From contig QOZS01000046.1 of assembly GCA_003576705.1 (NCBI GenBank), positions 1 through 45,023 on the forward strand: a stretch of DNA of 45,023 nucleotides. The letters are read 5' to 3'. The number at the start of each line of letters is the position of its first letter. Positions within the stretch are counted from its first letter, which is position 1. Positions 1 to 6,690 of the stretch are shown here, one piece after another. Position numbers and translations under genes: made by a program. The notes below the pieces were generated by a model. That model was not told the DNA's origin and made no database searches. It saw nothing but the letters and a program-made list of their open reading frames with translations. The DNA is from Desertibaculum subflavum (GTDB lineage: Bacteria; Pseudomonadota; Alphaproteobacteria; Ferrovibrionales; Ferrovibrionaceae).

Positions 1-760
1 CGATGCGATAGGCCCAGCTCTTGTCGCGGTCGTCCTCGGGGAAATCGACCGGGTCATTGGCGCGGTCGAGCATCACCTCGATCAGGGTATGGCGAGCGGC
101 CGGGGCCAGCGCGCGGTCGGCATTGACCTTGGCGACCAGGATCAGGGTGGCCGTCTCGGGCATGCCGAGCGGGGCCTCGTCCTCATCGGCGGCGGATGGC
201 GTGCGGCGCATCTGTTCCTCGGCCGACAATTCCTCGCCGCGGCGCATCTGTTCCGCCAGCACCCGCCCCAGCGCCCGCTCGGCCGAGACGGCGGTGGCGA
301 TCCGCTTCGCCGCCACCGCCCGGTCGCGCAGGCTCGCCAGCATAGCGACATGCTCCGCCCGGCTCGGGTCGGCGCGGGCCTCGGCGAGGAAGGTCCATTC
401 GCGGGCAAGCTCGGGCCGTTCCGCTAGGTCGGGCCGCGCCTCCGGGTCGGCCGGCGGTCCCTCGCCGGGGCGGAAGAAGTGCCCGTTCGGCCGCAAGGTC
501 AGGCAGAGCTGCTCGACCAGTTCGGCGATCGCCTGCCGCACCGTCCGTTCGGCCAGCGCCAGATGCCGGGCGAGTGCCCGGACCGGCGGCCGTTCCGGCA
601 GGATGAAGGGATCGTCCACCGCGACGCTGAGCGCGACCAGCACCTGCTTGGCCGCCGGGGTCAGCGCCGGGTGGCGCACTGCGCGGAGCACATGCTCCCG
701 GCGGATCAGGTAAGACCACATCGCGAGCGAGCGTTTCGGGGGATTATAAGCATCGGGCAT
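1..760 (-). CDS. Unrecognised protein with winged-helix-like N-terminus (3' end outside window)
   Basis: Reading the minus strand from the ATG at 760 gives an uninterrupted frame of 253 codons that runs off the left edge, so the C-terminus is missing. The start reads MPDAYNPPKRSLAMW. Residues about 20-85 (AKQVLVALSVAVDD, then RALARHLALAERTVRQAIAELVEQ) look like a winged-helix/HTH of the kind seen in replication-initiator and plasmid-type regulators; this fold assignment is inference. The rest is rich in Ala, Arg and Glu with predicted helices and ends in a region rich in charged residues (FPEDDRDKSW). No strong Shine-Dalgarno is visible, only GGA upstream. An imperfect inverted repeat lies 3-24 bases before the start and an AT-rich stretch lies beyond it, unlike the surrounding GC-rich sequence. 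I do not recognise the family; a DNA-binding role is only suggested. Confidence 0.7.
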   Translation of the reverse strand, partial: MPDAYNPPKRSLAMWSYLIRREHVLRAVRHPALTPAAKQVLVALSVAVDDPFILPERPPVRALARHLALAERTVRQAIAELVEQLCLTLRPNGHFFRPGEGPPADPEARPDLAERPELAREWTFLAEARADPSRAEHVAMLASLRDRAVAAKRIATAVSAERALGRVLAEQMRRGEELSAEEQMRRTPSAADEDEAPLGMPETATLILVAKVNADRALAPAARHTLIEVMLDRANDPVDFPEDDRDKSWAYRI

Positions 761-762
761 AG

Positions 763-784
763 CGGTATCCAGCTAGGAATACCG
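763..784. promoter_or_regulatory. Inverted repeat, possible operator for the gene at 760
   Basis: CGGTAT (763-768) and ATACCG (779-784) form 6-bp arms around a 10-nt spacer; with a one-base bulge the arms extend inward (GGTATCC/GGAATACC). It sits just upstream of the minus-strand start at 760 and beside an AT-rich tract (785-820) that contains TATAAT on the plus strand at 805-810. A repressor site or a 5'-leader hairpin both fit. No direct evidence chooses between them. Confidence 0.3.
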
Positions 785-851
785 TATGGTACAATATCTT
801 TTCCTATAATACAATAAAATGTTACGCGCGGGCCCAGTTCTAAGCTTTGGT

Positions 852-926
852 GCTGGCCGGGCATCCACGCCGCTGGGCGGTGCGGCGGAGAGCCGTGGGT
901 ACCCGGGTCAAGCCCGGGCACGACGT
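852..926 (-). repeat. Palindromic intergenic repeat, copy 1
   Basis: This is an inverted copy of the element at 1866-1953. The right arm (about 893-924) matches the left arm of copy 2 almost base for base; the left arm (852-868) is shortened by roughly 11 bases. The core words CCCGGGTCAAGCCCGGG and GGCATCCACG are typical of dispersed palindromic elements in alphaproteobacterial intergenic regions. It fills most of the gap between the gene at 760 and the one at 991. Confidence 0.75.
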
Positions 927-990
927 GGGAAAGCGGGTGAGACGTCGCCGCCCGTGTTAGCTTTGCCATTAGAGCGGGAGGAACCTGACC

Positions 991-1839
991 GTGCCCTACA
1001 CCACCTTCGACCTCGACCTCGCCGGCCCCGTGGCGCATCTGAAGCTCAAGCGGCCGGAAGCGTTCAACTCGATGACGCTGGCCTTCTGGCAGGAGATGGT
1101 CGACGGGTTCGAGGCGATCGCGGTGACGCCCGCATTGCGCGCGGTCGTGATCTCGTCCACGGGCAAGCATTTCACCGCCGGCATGGACCTCTCCGTCTTC
1201 GCTGGCGTGGCCGGCAATGAGCCCAAGGTCGACCGCGCCCGGCAGAACGAGCAGCTGCGCCGCAACGTGCTGGAAATGCAGCAGAGCTTCTCTGTCATCG
1301 AGGAGAGCCGCGTGCCGGTGATCGCGGCGATCCAGGGCGGCTGCATCGGCGGCGGCGTCGACCTGGTCTCGGCCTGCGACATCCGGCTCTGCACCAAGGA
1401 TGCCTGGTTCTGCATCCAGGAGATCAATATCGGCATGGTGGCCGATGTCGGCACCCTGCAGCGCCTGCCCTATCTGATCCCGGAAGGGCTGGTGCGCGAG
1501 CTCGCCTATACCGGCCGCCGCCTGACCGCCGAGCGTGCGCTGCAGGCCGGCCTGGTCAACGAGGTGTTCGAGACCCAGGAGGCGATGGTGGAGGCAGCCC
1601 AGGCGATGGCGCGCGAGATCGCGGCGAAGAGCCCGCTCGCCGTCACTGGCACCAAGGAGATGCTGAACTACAGCCGCGACCACAGCGTGGCCGACGGCCT
1701 CAACCACATCGCCACCTGGAATGCCGGCATGCTGCATTCCGACGACCTGATGGAAGCGCTGACGGCGCAGAAGCAGAAGCGCGAGCCGAAATTCGCCGAC
1801 CTCCTGCCGCCCCGGGGCTATGTGAAGCGGCGGCGGTGA
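991..1839 (+). CDS. Delta(3,5)-delta(2,4)-dienoyl-CoA isomerase-like crotonase
   Basis: A 282-aa crotonase-superfamily protein. Crotonases bind acyl-CoA and stabilise an enolate through an oxyanion hole, here FTAGMDLS (61-68) and GGCIGGGVDL (116-125). The stretch SACDIRLCT...QEINIGMVADVGTLQRLP (127-160) carries Asp130, Glu144 and Asp152 in the spacing of the ECH1 dienoyl-CoA isomerases, where the Glu and last Asp shift the double bonds. This favours an isomerase for odd-position unsaturated acyl-CoAs over a plain enoyl-CoA hydratase. The start is GTG at 991, chosen because GGGAGGAA at 976-983 gives ideal spacing and the N-terminus matches the family. It is expected in the cytoplasm, acting in beta-oxidation. 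The gene stands alone between two inverted repeats, so it is probably its own transcription unit. Confidence 0.88.
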   Translation: MPYTTFDLDLAGPVAHLKLKRPEAFNSMTLAFWQEMVDGFEAIAVTPALRAVVISSTGKHFTAGMDLSVFAGVAGNEPKVDRARQNEQLRRNVLEMQQSFSVIEESRVPVIAAIQGGCIGGGVDLVSACDIRLCTKDAWFCIQEINIGMVADVGTLQRLPYLIPEGLVRELAYTGRRLTAERALQAGLVNEVFETQEAMVEAAQAMAREIAAKSPLAVTGTKEMLNYSRDHSVADGLNHIATWNAGMLHSDDLMEALTAQKQKREPKFADLLPPRGYVKRRR

Positions 1840-1865
1840 GCTTCGAGAAGCGGCACTTCATGCCA

Positions 1866-1953
1866 TGTCGTGCCCGGGCTTGACCCGGGCATCCACGGCT
1901 CTCCGCCGCGCTGCCGCCGACGCGTGGATGGCCGGGTCAATCCCGGCCATGAC
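1866..1953 (+). repeat. Palindromic intergenic repeat, copy 2 (reads into the next gene)
   Basis: Two long arms, 1866-1896 and 1923-1953, are near-perfect reverse complements (GTCGTGCCCGGGCTTGACCC against GTCATGGCCGGGATTGACCC), separated by about 26 bases. It can form a large hairpin, so it may act as a bidirectional terminator between the convergent genes ending at 1839 and 1937. Its distal arm contains the stop codon and last few codons of the minus-strand gene at 1937-2242. Copy 1 at 852-926 is in inverted orientation. Confidence 0.8.
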
Positions 1954-2242
1954 CTTTGAGCGCGGCGAGATAGGCTTCGCCGCGGGGCGAGAGCTGGTAG
2001 CCGGCCTTGAGGCTGCGGGTCAGGCCGAGGCCTTTCAGCTTGCGGATATCCGCCTGCAGGCGGCGCTTCTCGCGGCCGAAGCCGAGCGCCAGCTCCGCCG
2101 CCGGCGTGCGCGGATGGCGGGCGATGATCTGCAGCATCGGCCGGGTCCAGGTGCCGTGCCGGCTGGCGCGGTCGAACAGGTCGAGGCGCGCATCGATCTC
2201 GGCGATCTCCTGCTCGGTGAGGCGCGTGTCGTGCTGCGTCAT
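1937..2242 (-). CDS. Small winged-helix-like protein, last gene of the dehalogenase operon
   Basis: A 101-aa protein beginning MTQHDTRLTEQEIAEIDARL. The segment LQIIARHPRTPAAELALGFG, then REKRRLQADIRKLKGLGLTR, with the hairpin-like SLKAGYQLSPRGEAYL, reads as helix-turn-helix followed by a beta wing, so DNA or protein binding is plausible but unproven. I do not recognise a named family. The ATG at 2242 overlaps the stop of the thioesterase gene as ATGA (2239-2242), which fixes the start and implies translational coupling. The final residues GHGRD and the TGA lie inside the palindromic repeat at 1866-1953, so the original C-terminus may have been replaced when the repeat inserted. Confidence 0.72.
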   Translation of the reverse strand: MTQHDTRLTEQEIAEIDARLDLFDRASRHGTWTRPMLQIIARHPRTPAAELALGFGREKRRLQADIRKLKGLGLTRSLKAGYQLSPRGEAYLAALKGHGRD

Positions 2243-2670
2243 TTCGGCTCGAAGATCTTCCAGACGCCCTGCGCCGAGGCGATGGTCTTGCCGTCGACCG
2301 TGAGATCGGCGGCCAGGAAGGCGAGCCCGGTGCCGCGGCGGATGATGCGGCTGCGCACCTCGATCCAGTCGCCGGCGCGCGCCGCGGCGACGAAATCGGT
2401 GTTCAGGCTGATCGTGGCACTGGCGCCCCTTCCGCCGACGCGCCAGACATGCGCGCCCATCACATGGTCGATCAAGGTGACCATCAACCCGCCATGCACC
2501 ACGCCGCGCACATTGCAATGCTGCGGCCCGGCGCGGAGCGCGAAGACGATGTCCTCGCCCTCGCGCCGGAACCAGAGCGGGCCGATCAGGCCGGTGAAGC
2601 CGTCGTCGCGCCGGAACTCGGTCCAGGTCGCGTCCGGCGCGCCGGTCGGTACGACGCTGGCCTCGTTCAT
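2239..2670 (-). CDS. PaaI-like hotdog-fold thioesterase
   Basis: A 143-aa protein with the hotdog signature NVRGVVHGGLMVTLIDHVMG (residues 53-72), including the HGG turn and Asp68 at the catalytic-acid position, followed by TISLNTDFVAAARAGDWIEV, the usual second half. Members hydrolyse acyl- or aryl-CoA thioesters, often to free trapped CoA during degradation of aromatic or odd acids. The ATG at 2670 overlaps the dehalogenase stop (ATGA, 2667-2670). No signal peptide is seen, so it should be cytoplasmic. Its place behind a haloalkane dehalogenase suggests it recycles CoA from a dead-end product of that pathway; this is inference, and the substrate cannot be read from sequence. Confidence 0.85.
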   Translation of the reverse strand: MNEASVVPTGAPDATWTEFRRDDGFTGLIGPLWFRREGEDIVFALRAGPQHCNVRGVVHGGLMVTLIDHVMGAHVWRVGGRGASATISLNTDFVAAARAGDWIEVRSRIIRRGTGLAFLAADLTVDGKTIASAQGVWKIFEPK

Positions 2671-3560
2671 GCCAGCACCTCGAGCGCGGCGCGGGCGACC
2701 GGCTCGCCCCATTCCTGCAGGAAGTGGCCGCCCTCCTTCACCTCCAGCGGCGCCGGGCAGCCCTTGATGTCGGCGCGCAAGGCCGCCATCACCGGCGGGC
2801 CGAGCACCGGGTCCTGCATGCCGACCGCCATGAAGGTCTTGCCCGACCATTGGCTGCGCAGATAGTCGCGCGCCTGGCGGGACAGCGCGGCACCGTCGGC
2901 ATCGGGGTGGTCGGGCACCAGGTTGGGGAAGCGGCGCAGGCCGGCCTTGTGGCGCGCATCCGGGAACGGCAGCGCATAGGCCGCGGCCTCCGCCGGCGTG
3001 AGATGCGGGCAGCCGCGCTGCATCAGCTTCGCGATGTCCATGTCCGGATTCTTGTTCGACCAGTCGCGCCAAGCGAGGAAGCCTGGGGCCAGCGGCGCGT
3101 CGCCGGTGCCGAGCGTCGTGTTCATCACCAGCAAACCGGTGACGCGCGAACCCAGTTCCATCGGCAAGGTGAGGCCGAGCAGCCCGCCCCAATCCTGCAC
3201 CACCAGCACGATGTCCTTCAGCGCGAGCCGGTCGATCAGCGCCAGCAGCGAGCGGCGGTGCCAGGTGAAGGTGTAGGTCGCCTCGTCCGCCGGCTTGTCG
3301 GAGCGGCCGAAGCCGTAGAGGTCCGGCGCCACCACACGGTGCCCGGCCTCGGTGAAAACCGGCAGCATGCGGCGGTAGAGATAGGACCAGGTCGGCTGGC
3401 CGTGCAGGCAGAGGAAGGTGCGTCCGGCGCGCTTGCCTTCGTCCAGGTAGTGCATGCGCAGGCCCGGATAGCCCGGCATGTCCTCGGCATAGTGCGGCGC
3501 GAAGGCATAGCCCGGCAGGCCGGTGAAGCGGTCCTCGGGCGTGCGCAGGATCTCGGGCAT
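2667..3560 (-). CDS. Haloalkane dehalogenase, DhlA-like (HLD-I)
   Basis: A 297-aa alpha/beta hydrolase that aligns by eye along its whole length with Xanthobacter DhlA: RTPEDRF and PGYPGLRMHYLDEG near the N-terminus, then FLCLHGQPTWSYLYR. The nucleophile is Asp123 in VVQDWGG with Trp124 as first halide ligand; Trp164 (FLAWRDW) matches the second, Asp250 (GMQDPVLGPPVM) is the acid and His279 (GGHFLQEWGE) the base. The reaction is hydrolytic cleavage of carbon-halogen bonds to alcohol plus halide. DhlA Glu56 is Gln55 here. The cap region differs from DhlA, so substrate range is open. No signal peptide is seen. GGGGAG precedes the ATG at 3560. It is second in a LysR-led operon and overlaps the thioesterase gene. 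Confidence 0.85.
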   Translation of the reverse strand: MPEILRTPEDRFTGLPGYAFAPHYAEDMPGYPGLRMHYLDEGKRAGRTFLCLHGQPTWSYLYRRMLPVFTEAGHRVVAPDLYGFGRSDKPADEATYTFTWHRRSLLALIDRLALKDIVLVVQDWGGLLGLTLPMELGSRVTGLLVMNTTLGTGDAPLAPGFLAWRDWSNKNPDMDIAKLMQRGCPHLTPAEAAAYALPFPDARHKAGLRRFPNLVPDHPDADGAALSRQARDYLRSQWSGKTFMAVGMQDPVLGPPVMAALRADIKGCPAPLEVKEGGHFLQEWGEPVARAALEVLA

Positions 3561-3574
3561 GTCTCGCTCCCCTA

Positions 3575-4501
3575 TCACTCGGCGGCGCTGCGCGCCGCCC
3601 TGATGCTTGCTGGCACCGCCGTCGATTGCGCCTCGGCGATCAGCCATTCGCGGAACGCCTTGACGCGCGGCCGCTCCGCCATCGCCGGCAGGCAGGCGAA
3701 CCACCAGGTATCGCCTTCCGGCGTCACCAGGTCGAAAGGCTGCACCAGGCGGCCGCTCGCGATCTCCGCCTGATAGAAGCGCGGATCGCCGATGGCAATG
3801 CCGAGGCCCTGCATCGCCGCCTGCACGGCGATCGTGGTGGAGTCGAAGCTGGTGCCGCGGTTGAGCACGAGATCGGGCTTGCCGGCATGGCGCAGCCACA
3901 CCGCCCAGTCGTCGAACGGGCCGTGCCCGGATTGCAGCAGCGGGAACTGCCGCAGGTCCTCCGGCCGCTGCAGCTTGGCGGCGGTGGCGGGATCGCAGAG
4001 CGGCGTCAGCAGGCCGTCGAGCAGCTTCACGCAATAGAGGCCCGGCCAGTTGCCGTCGCCGTGGCGGATGCCGCAATCGACATCCTCGCGGGCGAAGTCG
4101 ACCAGGCGCGGGCTGGCGCTGAGCCGCACGTCGATGCCGGGATGCAGGGCCTGGAAGCGCGGCAGCCGCGGCACCAGCCAGCCGAGCGCGAAGGTGGTGA
4201 GGAGCGTGACCGAGAGCGTGCCGCCCTGGCGCGGCTGGGTCAGGCGGCCGACCGCATCGGCCAGGCGGTCGAAACCGGCGGTGATCTCGGGCAGCAGGGT
4301 CTGGCCTTCCTCGGTCAGCAGCAGGCGGCGCGGCAGGCGGCGGAACAGGGCGACGCCGAGATGCGCCTCCAGCGCCTTGATCTGGTGGCTGATCGCCGCC
4401 TGGGTCACATGCAGCTCCTCCGCCGCCAGGGTGAAGGAAAGGTGCCGGGCGGCGGATTCGAAGGCGCGCAAGGCGTTCAGCGGCGGCAGGGTACGGGGCA
4501 T
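3575..4501 (-). CDS. LysR-family regulator (GcvA-like), first gene of dehalogenase operon
   Basis: 308 aa, the usual LysR length. The N-terminal winged HTH spans about residues 6-65 (LNALRAFESAARHLSFTLAA, then VTQAAISHQIKALEAHLG). The effector domain starts near 95 and carries the GcvA-subgroup words LGWLVPRLPRFQALHPGIDV and GLGIAIGD. GGGAG lies before the ATG at 4501. Only 14 bases separate its stop from the dehalogenase start, so regulator and enzymes are probably co-transcribed, unlike the classic divergent LysR arrangement. It is divergent from a DUF1127 gene at 4681. It likely senses a haloorganic compound or its product and controls this operon; the ligand is unknown. Confidence 0.88.
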   Translation of the reverse strand: MPRTLPPLNALRAFESAARHLSFTLAAEELHVTQAAISHQIKALEAHLGVALFRRLPRRLLLTEEGQTLLPEITAGFDRLADAVGRLTQPRQGGTLSVTLLTTFALGWLVPRLPRFQALHPGIDVRLSASPRLVDFAREDVDCGIRHGDGNWPGLYCVKLLDGLLTPLCDPATAAKLQRPEDLRQFPLLQSGHGPFDDWAVWLRHAGKPDLVLNRGTSFDSTTIAVQAAMQGLGIAIGDPRFYQAEIASGRLVQPFDLVTPEGDTWWFACLPAMAERPRVKAFREWLIAEAQSTAVPASIRAARSAAE

Positions 4502-4525
4502 GCGCCACTCCCTAGATTTTCTAAT

Positions 4526-4554
4526 TCATTATCGGAGAAAGGATCGTTTGTCGA
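4526..4554 (-). promoter_or_regulatory. Possible sigma-70 type promoter for the LysR-dehalogenase operon
   Basis: On the minus strand TCGACA (4554-4549) and TAATGA (4531-4526) are spaced by 17 bases in an AT-rich stretch 25-50 bases upstream of the LysR start. The match to consensus is moderate and is a motif reading only. Confidence 0.3.
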
Positions 4555-4680
4555 ACGGCGAAAAAGCAACGATTTTCCGCTTCAGACACAGCGCCATCCG
4601 GCCTCGCGATGCCCCCGGGAGATTAATGCTCCGGAAAGGTTCGGCGAGGTAAGCGGTGGCCCGTTCCAAGGACCGTTGCC

Positions 4681-4962
4681 ATGACCGCCCATTCCCACGA
4701 CCGCCTGACCGAAGACCTCTCCACCCAGAGCCTGGCGCGGCGCCTGGCTCCGGACCTGTCCGTCCCGGCGGTGCCGGAGCGGGTCTCGCTCGCCGCCGCG
4801 CTCGGTCTGCCCGCCCGGTTGTGGCGCGAAGTCCAATTGCGGCGCGCCACCCGCCGGCTCGAAGGCCTGGACGACCGCATGCTGAGCGATATCGGCATCA
4901 GCCGCGCCGATATCGACAGCGCCGTCCGCAGCGGTCGGCGCTATCCCGTCCCCTATCTCTGA
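4681..4962 (+). CDS. DUF1127 protein (longer form)
   Basis: 93 aa with a C-terminal DUF1127 segment: ARLWREVQLRRATRRLEGLD, then DRMLSDIGISRADIDSAV (residues about 45-81). The N-terminal 40 residues are variable. DUF1127 proteins are small Arg-rich proteins of Alphaproteobacteria; some have been linked to RNA turnover and to phosphate or C/N physiology, but no role can be given here. AAGGA at 4668-4672 precedes the ATG. It is divergent from the LysR at 4501, and its last 10 bases overlap the 3' end of the convergent MFS gene. A second, shorter DUF1127 gene lies at 6380-6583, also beside a LysR gene. Confidence 0.85.
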   Translation: MTAHSHDRLTEDLSTQSLARRLAPDLSVPAVPERVSLAAALGLPARLWREVQLRRATRRLEGLDDRMLSDIGISRADIDSAVRSGRRYPVPYL

Positions 4963-6131
4963 TTCCGAGACTGGCTCTGACGCGCGCTGGCCAGTGCCAG
5001 CGCGGCGCCGAGCGCCAGCGCCCCGCTGCCGAGCATGAAGAGCAGCGGATAGGTCCCCGTCTGCGCGAAGATATGCGACATCGTCCAGGCGCCGCCCGCC
5101 TGGGCGATGCCGAACGCTGACGTCATCCAGCCCCAGACCTGCCGGTGATGGCCGAGGCCGACCCGCACCGCGACCCAGCCGGAGCAGAGCGTCGTGGTGC
5201 CGGCGATCAGCGCGCCGACGCCGAGTGAGGAAATGACCAGCATCGGCGTCGAGGTCGAGATCAACGGCAGCGCGACGAAGGCCGCCTTCCCCGCCATGGC
5301 CAGGATGTAGCTGGCGCCGAAGCCGATGCGGTCGGCCAGGACGCCGACCAGGAACGGCCCGGCCGCCGCGCCGAGCCCGACCAGGATCCACTGCACGCCG
5401 CCGGTCTCCAGCCCCTGCCCCAGCCCGCGGGCGATGTAGTCGACCCAGAACACCGTGTGCGGGATGAAGCCGAAGGCGTCGCAGGCATAGGCGGCGAGCA
5501 GCAGCGCGATGCCGAGATCGACCCGCGCGCCGCGCGTCGTCGTCGCCATCGCCGGCGAGTCGGCCGGCAGCAGGAACCAGGCATAGGCGGTCAGCAAAGC
5601 GGCGGTCGCCGCCAGCGCCAGCCAGACCACGGTCAGCCCTTGCGCGGCCACGGCGGGCACGATGGTGCCGCTCGCCGCGACGCCGAGGCCGACCCCGGTG
5701 ATCACCACGCCGGCGACGCGGCCGCGCTGATGCGCCGGCGTGGCGCCGAGCACCATCGGCACCGCCAGCACCATCAGCACGCCGCCGGTGACGCCGGCGA
5801 CGAAGCGCCAGACGGCATACCAGGCGAAGCCGAGCGGGAAGGCGCAGGCGACGAGGCTCGCCACCGTCGCCAGCATGGCGGCGCGCGCGCCGAAGGTGCC
5901 GCTGGTCGCCATCGCGAGCCGGCGCGCGCCCATGGCGCCGACCAGGTAGCCGGCGAGATTGGCCGCGGCGAGGTAGACGGCTTCGGCCGGCGCGAACCAG
6001 CCGGCGGCGATCAGCGCCGGGATCAGCGGCGTATAGGCGAAGCGGCCGAGGCCGTTGCCGATCAGCGTCGCGGCGAGCCCGGCCACCGCCGCGGGCCACA
6101 CACTGGGCGCCGCCCGCTGTTCAGCCACCAT
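4953..6131 (-). CDS. YbfB/YjiJ-family MFS transporter
   Basis: 392 aa with about 12 hydrophobic segments. The first helix carries the family signature IGNGLGRFAYTPLIPALIAA (residues 24-43). Two six-helix halves are visible, joined by the linker around residues 195-205 (LLPADSPAMATTTRGARVDL). It is an inner-membrane secondary transporter or exporter of unknown substrate. It sits between two DUF1127 genes and ends tail-to-tail with the first. A perfect dyad GACATGC-AAG-GCATGTC lies about 100 bases upstream of its start and may be an operator. No clear Shine-Dalgarno apart from GGAGGA (6142-6137 on the minus strand, from 'tcctcc'), which suits the ATG at 6131. Confidence 0.87.
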   Translation of the reverse strand: MVAEQRAAPSVWPAAVAGLAATLIGNGLGRFAYTPLIPALIAAGWFAPAEAVYLAAANLAGYLVGAMGARRLAMATSGTFGARAAMLATVASLVACAFPLGFAWYAVWRFVAGVTGGVLMVLAVPMVLGATPAHQRGRVAGVVITGVGLGVAASGTIVPAVAAQGLTVVWLALAATAALLTAYAWFLLPADSPAMATTTRGARVDLGIALLLAAYACDAFGFIPHTVFWVDYIARGLGQGLETGGVQWILVGLGAAAGPFLVGVLADRIGFGASYILAMAGKAAFVALPLISTSTPMLVISSLGVGALIAGTTTLCSGWVAVRVGLGHHRQVWGWMTSAFGIAQAGGAWTMSHIFAQTGTYPLLFMLGSGALALGAALALASARQSQSRNQR

Positions 6132-6229
6132 GGATTCCTCCGGATCGCGGACGCAATCAGGCCGCGCCCGGCTTGGGCTGATCTAATACAGGCGGCGCGC
6201 GTGAAAAACCGACCCGCGTCATGACATAG

Positions 6230-6246
6230 GACATGCAAGGCATGTC
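6230..6246. promoter_or_regulatory. Perfect dyad upstream of the MFS gene
   Basis: GACATGC (6230-6236) and GCATGTC (6240-6246) form 7-bp arms around AAG, about 100 bases upstream of the MFS start at 6131. A further TCATGA palindrome lies just beside it (6219-6224). This looks like a dimeric regulator site; the regulator is unknown. Confidence 0.35.
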
Positions 6247-6290
6247 GCCATGGCGGCCCTCGCCCAAGAAGGGCAGGTCCACAAGCGAAA

Positions 6291-6361
6291 CCGCCCCGGC
6301 GGACCGGGAGGATGAGTCCGTCGGGGCGGCTCCGGCGGCGCCGTCGGGGGAACGGCGCCGC
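6291..6361 (-). terminator. Two tandem strong hairpins, probable terminator of the DUF1127 gene at 6380
   Basis: Hairpin A: 6335-6344 (GCGGCGCCGT) pairs with 6352-6361, a perfect 10-bp stem with a 7-nt loop. Hairpin B: 6291-6304 pairs with 6316-6329, a 14-bp stem with one G-U, and an 11-nt loop. Read on the minus strand they follow the DUF1127 stop by about 18 bases and end in TTTCGCTT, a weak T-tract. Termination or mRNA 3'-end protection is likely. The loop of B contains GGAGGATG on the plus strand, which I treat as chance. Confidence 0.5.
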
Positions 6362-6379
6362 GGGCAGCTCGAAGGGCGA

Positions 6380-6583
6380 TCAGACGCGCCAGAACGGCTT
6401 GTTGATCTCGAACTGGACCTGCTGCTCGCTCAAGCCCAGGTCATGCACGTCGCGGGTGCTGAGCTGGGCCAGCTGGCGCCGCTCGCGGGCCCGCTGCCGC
6501 CAGGTGCGGAAGGCGCCGGCCAGGATGTCGAGCGTGCTGGGGACATGGGGGACGTCGACGTTGGCATAGGTGAAGTCGGACAT
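6380..6583 (-). CDS. DUF1127 protein (short form)
   Basis: 67 aa starting MSDFTYANVDVPHVPSTLD, with the DUF1127 core FRTWRQRARERRQLAQLS and TRDVHDLGLSEQQV (residues 26-57). The ATG at 6583 is chosen because CTGGAG lies 8 bases upstream; a longer frame exists but has no ribosome site. Length and core are typical of the short, YjiS-like class. It is divergent from the LysR gene at 6691 across 107 bases and is followed by two strong hairpins, so it is likely a monocistronic unit. Function unknown. Confidence 0.87.
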   Translation of the reverse strand: MSDFTYANVDVPHVPSTLDILAGAFRTWRQRARERRQLAQLSTRDVHDLGLSEQQVQFEINKPFWRV

Positions 6584-6665
6584 TGGCTTTACTCCAGTGC
6601 GATATATCTTGGAGTTGAATCTGGAGCCTGCCCGGGCCTGAAACAAACGACACTTTCTCACCCTG

Positions 6666-6684
6666 ACATGATTCTGTATCATGT
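6666..6684. promoter_or_regulatory. Dyad between DUF1127 and LysR, candidate LysR box / -10 region
   Basis: ACATGAT (6666-6672) and ATCATGT (6678-6684) are perfect 7-bp arms around TCTGT, containing the T-N11-A pattern of LysR sites. It ends 7 bases before the LysR ATG at 6691, and TATCAT (6677-6682) could be the LysR -10 hexamer, which would give a leaderless or near-leaderless mRNA. Binding here would block that promoter, a usual way for LysR autorepression. Confidence 0.45.
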
Positions 6685-6690
6685 GAAGGC

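Noticed and set aside
21..713. 230-aa Ser/Arg/Ala-rich plus-strand frame
   Set aside because: It is the antisense of the partial minus-strand gene, with low-complexity composition typical of a shadow in GC-rich DNA.
706..1737. 343-aa minus-strand frame rich in His/Asp/Arg
   Set aside because: Antisense of the dienoyl-CoA isomerase, whose catalytic motifs are clear on the plus strand.
6305..6316. GGAGGATG in a hairpin loop as start of a small gene
   Set aside because: The frame is low-complexity and the site is within a stable stem-loop behind the DUF1127 gene.
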